Of a DNA stretch of 9,209 nt, positions 5,987-9,209 are shown piece after piece. Position 1 is the stretch's first letter. Each line of letters starts with the position of its first letter. The DNA is from MWDF01 sp964577435. GTDB taxonomy: Bacteria > Bacillota > DTU025 > MWDF01. The notes under the pieces are model-generated. The model made no database searches. It saw nothing but the letters and a program-made list of their open reading frames with translations, and was not told where the DNA came from. The translations under genes were made by a program, and so were the position numbers. The DNA lies in NCBI GenBank assembly GCA_964577435.1, contig CAZNZD010000064.1:1-9209 (forward strand), in the 5' to 3' direction.

Positions 5987-6027
5987 AATATCGAACGGGA
6001 CAAAACAAGTTTTGGAGGTACATGACT

Positions 6028-6723
6028 ATGACAACATGCCAAAAGGACGCCAGAAGGGCCGGGTTACTATATCTTGCATTTATGATTACATCCATCTTCG
6101 CAGGCGTAGTTCGTTCAAGGCTCATCGTTCTTGGGGATGCCGCTAGGACAGCCGAGCTCATAAGAGACTCGATGGAGCTTCTGCGCATTAGCTTCATCGA
6201 TGACCTGGTCTCCGCAGTCCTATTTCTCTTGGCCGCATGGGCCCTCTACGTCCTGCTGAAGCCGGTCCATAAGAACCTTGCCCTGCTGTTTCTTATGCTC
6301 AATGCCGCAGGCGTAGTAGTGCAGTGCATCAGTCTGCTGCTCCTGTACGCCCCAATACTGATCAAAGCAAGCGCGGATATGCAGAGGGCTTTCCAGCCAG
6401 ACCAGCTTAATGCCCTGAATCTGCTGTTTTTCAACCTTCATAAGAGCGGCTTCATCATAGCTCAGATCTTCTTCGGCACGTGGTTGTTGCCGCTTGGATA
6501 TCTGGTGTACAAGTCGAGCTTCCTTCCGAAATGGCTCGGATTGCTGCTGATGGCCGACTTCGTAGGTGTGATGATATGGTTCTTCCAGTTCTTCCTGTTG
6601 CCGGGCTTAGACTCGATCACATATCCCGGATTGGCTGTAAGCTTCCTGGCGGAGTTCTCGCTTAGCCTTTGGTTGATCATCAAGAAAGTAACGGGGCAGG
6701 AGCCCGTTTCGATGCTTTCGTAG
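6028..6723 (+). CDS. DUF4386-family integral membrane protein
   Basis: This membrane protein of 231-233 aa has about six predicted transmembrane helices (roughly 13-33, 57-79, 85-112, 142-165, 178-199 and 207-225, counted from the ATG at 6022). Family-type features are visible: an ARRAGLLYLAF opening, the VRSRLIVLGDAARTAE loop after helix 1, the YVLLKPVHKNLALL segment between helices 2 and 3, and SFLPKWLGLLL before helix 5. The family has no firmly established function. GGAGG at 6014-6018 lies only 3 nt from the ATG at 6022 but 9 nt from the in-frame ATG at 6028, so the latter is preferred. It is the first gene of an operon driven from the TetR-controlled promoter, with the next gene 48 nt downstream. 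Its place under a TetR operator suggests a membrane stress or detoxification role, which is inference only. Confidence 0.88.
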   Translation: MTTCQKDARRAGLLYLAFMITSIFAGVVRSRLIVLGDAARTAELIRDSMELLRISFIDDLVSAVLFLLAAWALYVLLKPVHKNLALLFLMLNAAGVVVQCISLLLLYAPILIKASADMQRAFQPDQLNALNLLFFNLHKSGFIIAQIFFGTWLLPLGYLVYKSSFLPKWLGLLLMADFVGVMIWFFQFFLLPGLDSITYPGLAVSFLAEFSLSLWLIIKKVTGQEPVSMLS

Positions 6724-6771
6724 GGGCAGTAACGACAGATCCATTCAGATTACATTAGTGAGGGAGAGCAT

Positions 6772-7227
6772 ATGAGAACCTTTGCAGAATGCCTGAGCTC
6801 GCAGCAGAAACCGAATTTATCCATAATGAAGCTTTGCATGTTAGCCCTTGCGGGAGGGGCAGTGTTCTGGATGACAACGCTTGTGACCTCCCTGCTCCCC
6901 ATCGCGGCGAGGTACAGGGCGGCATTTTCGAACTGGAGCATTGAGACGGTTTGGATCAGCTCTTTGATTGCCGGAATAGCCTTCGGATGCCTTGTCAGCT
7001 ACTTCCTGCTTCGTTTTTATCCGAGGATTCCGACAAATGGCTCGATTCAAAAATCTGTGTTTCTGAGTACCATCGCCTTGGTTATAGCCATAATGCTGAT
7101 CGATCTGCCTATGCTATTGCGAGCTCAAGGAGATGCCGTCGACTTCTTCTTCGTCGGCGTTGCATTCAATGCGGCAAGGTTCCTTCTGCTCGGGATTGCT
7201 GTCGGCAGCTTATATGGAAGGATGTAA
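6772..7227 (+). CDS. Small four-helix membrane protein, unassigned
   Basis: I do not recognise a family. The 151-aa product has about four hydrophobic helices (roughly 20-42, 57-82, 96-117 and 124-147) joined by short loops carrying RYRAAF and RFYPRIP, and a short N-terminal tail of about 19 residues before helix 1. There is no signal peptide and no catalytic motif that I can see. GGGAG at 6762-6766 lies 5 nt before the ATG, supporting real translation. It follows the DUF4386 gene by 48 nt with no terminator between them, so it is probably the second gene of the TetR-controlled operon. Topology resembles other small polytopic proteins of Gram-positive transfer or resistance operons, but that is not evidence of function. 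Confidence 0.75.
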   Translation: MRTFAECLSSQQKPNLSIMKLCMLALAGGAVFWMTTLVTSLLPIAARYRAAFSNWSIETVWISSLIAGIAFGCLVSYFLLRFYPRIPTNGSIQKSVFLSTIALVIAIMLIDLPMLLRAQGDAVDFFFVGVAFNAARFLLLGIAVGSLYGRM

Positions 7228-7480
7228 TCGTTCTGGATCCAGGGCGGCCGTTATGACGGGTGGGAGGCAAGGCCATTGATTGCTTAATCTGGCAAGAGCC
7301 AAGCCTAGCTTACCTTGTCGGATGGAATCGGCATTATCTTTGGCCTTTCCTAACACCAGCGCCGACGTGGTCTAGACCTGCATGTGACGACCAGATTTGA
7401 CCCACCTTCTGATGAGCAGCAGTGCGGTCACGTTAAAGGGCGCGCTTTTGCTCAAAGCATTGGATCTGTTTATTAGGGCC
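7228..7480. other. 253-bp intergenic region, no recognisable gene
   Basis: This lies between the convergent small membrane protein and the ABC permease. No ribosome-bound ORF, tRNA or clear terminator is seen. Short perfect palindromes CTGGATCCAG (7233-7242) and GGTCTAGACC (7369-7378) have no loop and so are poor hairpins. It could be decayed coding sequence, but no frame gives a recognisable protein. Confidence 0.5.
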
Positions 7481-8245
7481 TTACATCTGCTTCCTGTTGA
7501 ACATTCCTATCGAAATAGCAATAAGTGCAACCATAAGCATAGTGCAGACCAGTATTGCCGGCGTGAAGTCCGACGCCACCCTCTGCGCCGTAAGCAATGC
7601 CATGTTTCCCGATGAAAGCGTTATCGGATTGAACCTCTGCACAGCAGGCACAATGTTGAGGATGGTCATCAGCACCGTTGCGCCACCCGTAACAAGGAGG
7701 CTTCCGTAGATGCTTCCCGTGAGCACTCCTCCGAAGATCAACAGGGCAATCAGCAGTACACCGAACAGCCACAGGCCGAAGGCTGAAAGGAATAGGTTTA
7801 TAACCCCCTCCATGCTCCAGAAGTAGGCGGTGTAGCCATATGTGACGCCGAAGCACAGCACGTAGCTCAGAGTCCATACTGCCGTTGCGGCTGTGAACTT
7901 GGACAGGATGACGGTTGGCCTCGGCAGCCCCTTGGTCAGCATGTTGATCAGTGTGCCGCGGCTTAGCTCACCTGCGAAAACGCTGCTTAACACGATGGCG
8001 CACACTATCGTTCCCATCTGGGATATGTTCTTGAAGAACTGGGCCCAGGAATCAAATGCAGTCGGGGTTCCCAAGCTTATGCTCATTCCCTCTGGCATCA
8101 AGGAATCCAGCAGTTCCGGCATAACCTTCGCCGTGATGGGGTTCATGAAGCCGAAGAACAGGAACACCGCTACAAGTGTGAACAATTTGTAAGTGCGTGA
8201 GTACTCTAGGAACTCCTTCCTTACGAAGGCGATGTAAGCGTTCAT
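7481..8245 (-). CDS. ABC-2-type transporter permease (YxlG-like)
   Basis: This 254-aa polytopic membrane protein is the permease partner of the upstream ATPase. It has about six hydrophobic segments (near 20-35, 75-93, 117-140, 148-172, 178-200 and 226-247) and a large external loop between the first two, an ABC-2/NosY-like layout. The N-terminus (AFVRKEFLEYSRTYKLF) and the FAGELSRGTLINMLTKGLPRPTVILSKF stretch (90-117, in part) are the typical coupling region of ABC-2 exporters. The ATG makes a 4-nt ATGA overlap with the ATPase stop, with GGAGGT at 8252-8257, 6 nt upstream, so the two are translationally coupled. Export substrate unknown; candidates from the family include peptides, antibiotics and lipids. 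The gene ends the operon; no clear terminator was seen. Confidence 0.88.
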   Translation of the reverse strand: MNAYIAFVRKEFLEYSRTYKLFTLVAVFLFFGFMNPITAKVMPELLDSLMPEGMSISLGTPTAFDSWAQFFKNISQMGTIVCAIVLSSVFAGELSRGTLINMLTKGLPRPTVILSKFTAATAVWTLSYVLCFGVTYGYTAYFWSMEGVINLFLSAFGLWLFGVLLIALLIFGGVLTGSIYGSLLVTGGATVLMTILNIVPAVQRFNPITLSSGNMALLTAQRVASDFTPAILVCTMLMVALIAISIGMFNRKQM

Positions 8246-9162
8246 CTCACCACCTCCATGAAGAGGCTCTCGATGGTCGGCTCAAGCACCTCTATCTTTA
8301 TTGGCAGTATCCCGCCCTGCGAAAGGGTGTCTAGCACTGTCGCCTCTGCTCCTTGGACATCGCCGCTGTGAAGGGTGATGCCCAAATCAGTCTGATCTGC
8401 ATTCACCAGCAAGGGTTTGATCTTGGGGATATCGACGAACCGCTGCTTATCGGCTGCCGACGCGAACTCGATTAACAGGCTGTCCCGCTTGTGCTGCGCC
8501 TTAAGCTCCGTCAGCGTACCCGACATCGCAAGCTTGCCGTTGTAGAGCACGGAGATACGGTCGCAGATGCGCTCGACGTCGGAGAGTATGTGGGTGGAGA
8601 AGATGACTGTGGTCTTGCCCTTCACCTGCTGCAGTATCTCCAGGATCTCCTTGCGTCCGATGGGATCCAGGGCGGACGTCGGCTCGTCGCATATGAGAAG
8701 CCTGGGTCCGTTAAGAAGCGCCTGGGCGATGCCGAGCCGCTGCTTCATGCCGCGCGAGAAAGTGCCTATCCTCTTGTTGGCCTTCTCAAGGCCCACCATG
8801 GAGAGGAGCTCCCCGCTCCGGCTCTTGATTGCGGCAGCCTCAAGCCCTGTTATCTGCCCGCAAAGGGCCAGATATTCCTTCGGTTTCATGTAGTTGTAGA
8901 ACTCCGGCACGTCTGGCAGGTAACCGATGAACCTGTTGGTCTTTGTCTGCCCGAATGTCACCAGCTCATCGCAAACGGTAATCTGGCCGCTGTCCGCCCT
9001 TAGAAGGCCTAGCACCATCTTCATCGTGGTGGTCTTGCCTGCGCCATTCGGCCCTATGAATCCGAAGATGGAGCCCTCAGGCACGCTGAATGACAGGTCG
9101 TCTATGACCTTGTTGTCGCCGAAGCTCTTGATGAGATGCTCGATACGGAGGATGTCCATCAT
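8242..9162 (-). CDS. ABC transporter ATP-binding protein (YxlF-like)
   Basis: This 306-aa nucleotide-binding subunit drives the permease encoded next. Seen: Walker A GPNGAGKTT at 37-45, the Q-loop area around 80-88 (GYLPDVPEFY), signature FSRGMKQRL at 135-143, Walker B with D-loop LLICDEPTSALDP at 155-167, and the H-loop histidine H191 in STHILSD. A C-terminal extension of about 85 residues after the NBD is typical of ABC-2 exporter ATPases. The start ATG at 9162 overlaps the stop of the upstream PLDc_N-type gene as ATGA; a second ATG at 9159 is equally possible. AGGGG about 6 nt upstream can serve as ribosome site. Complete and without disrupted motifs. Confidence 0.95.
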   Translation of the reverse strand: MMDILRIEHLIKSFGDNKVIDDLSFSVPEGSIFGFIGPNGAGKTTTMKMVLGLLRADSGQITVCDELVTFGQTKTNRFIGYLPDVPEFYNYMKPKEYLALCGQITGLEAAAIKSRSGELLSMVGLEKANKRIGTFSRGMKQRLGIAQALLNGPRLLICDEPTSALDPIGRKEILEILQQVKGKTTVIFSTHILSDVERICDRISVLYNGKLAMSGTLTELKAQHKRDSLLIEFASAADKQRFVDIPKIKPLLVNADQTDLGITLHSGDVQGAEATVLDTLSQGGILPIKIEVLEPTIESLFMEVVR

Positions 9163-9209
9163 TCCTCGCCCCTGCCGAAGATGAAGTAGATGATAGGCCC
9201 GATTATCTG
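9159..9209 (-). CDS. C-terminal end of a PLDc_N-type small membrane protein (partial, YxlE-like)
   Basis: This is cut by the window edge; only the last 16 codons and the TGA stop (9159-9161) are visible. The tail QIIGPIIYFIFGRGEE is the hallmark ending of the PLD-nuclease N-terminal (PLDc_N) membrane domain, where two hydrophobic helices end in GPIIYxxFGR. The stop overlaps the ATPase start by ATGA, so the genes are coupled. In Bacillus subtilis, yxlE (PLDc_N), yxlF (ATPase) and yxlG (permease) follow sigY in this order. The assignment rests on a short tail plus that gene order. Confidence 0.65.
   Translation of the reverse strand, partial: QIIGPIIYFIFGRGEE

Noticed and set aside
5712..6197. 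161-codon minus-strand open frame spanning tetR start and operators
   Set aside because: It crosses the operator/promoter region and overlaps two well-supported genes in other frames.
7233..7378. Palindromes CTGGATCCAG and GGTCTAGACC as terminators
   Set aside because: Perfect palindromes without a loop cannot form stable intrinsic terminators and no T-run follows them.
7360..7440. Insertion-sequence end or decayed transposase in the gap after the small membrane protein
   Set aside because: The TTTGACCCACC stretch vaguely recalls IS21-type ends, but there is no matching opposite end, target duplication or transposase remnant.

Overview
The window holds ten complete genes and the tail of an eleventh. 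It reads as a bacterial chromosome segment: GC-rich by eye, with strong GGAGG-type ribosome binding sites and tight operons. The strong Shine-Dalgarno sites, and an ABC module resembling Bacillus yxlE-yxlF-yxlG at the right end, fit a Bacillota-like or similarly SD-dependent anaerobe lineage (Synergistota, for example). No gene here fixes the phylum, and there is no RNA gene, CRISPR array or intact mobile element.

Region 1 (18-4939) is a catabolic locus. A minus-strand operon runs from right to left: an enolase-superfamily (MLE subgroup) enzyme, a DapA/NanA-type Schiff-base lyase, a Gfo/Idh/MocA dehydrogenase, and an RpiR/SIS regulator. Spacing is 11 nt or overlapping throughout. Diverging from it is a class I KDPG/KHG aldolase. 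The 186-bp divergent region carries a 33-nt hyphenated palindrome, the best candidate operator for the RpiR protein. The enzyme set is what one expects for an epimerised, oxidised or dehydrated acid sugar (or related hydroxy acid) ending in pyruvate, but the substrate cannot be read from the sequence. No transporter or keto-acid kinase lies inside the window. Two of the enzymes lack signature residues of their best-known relatives, so the pathway may be non-standard.

Region 2 (4940-5295) is a 356-bp gene-free stretch between convergent genes. It is dense in inverted repeats: a probable terminator after the aldolase, twin GCAACC/GGTT(A/G)C inverted repeats, and a long hairpin followed by a short palindrome.

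Region 3 (5296-7227) is a regulator/target module. A TetR repressor is divergent from a two-gene membrane-protein operon (a DUF4386 protein and an unassigned four-helix protein). Two near-identical 18-bp operators lie between them, one covering the predicted -10 element. Region 3 looks less GC-biased than region 1, so the join may be an acquisition boundary.

Region 4 (7228-9209) starts with 253 bp without a recognisable gene. It then holds a minus-strand ABC-2 export system (permease, ATPase) translationally coupled to the last 16 codons of a PLDc_N-type membrane protein cut by the window edge.
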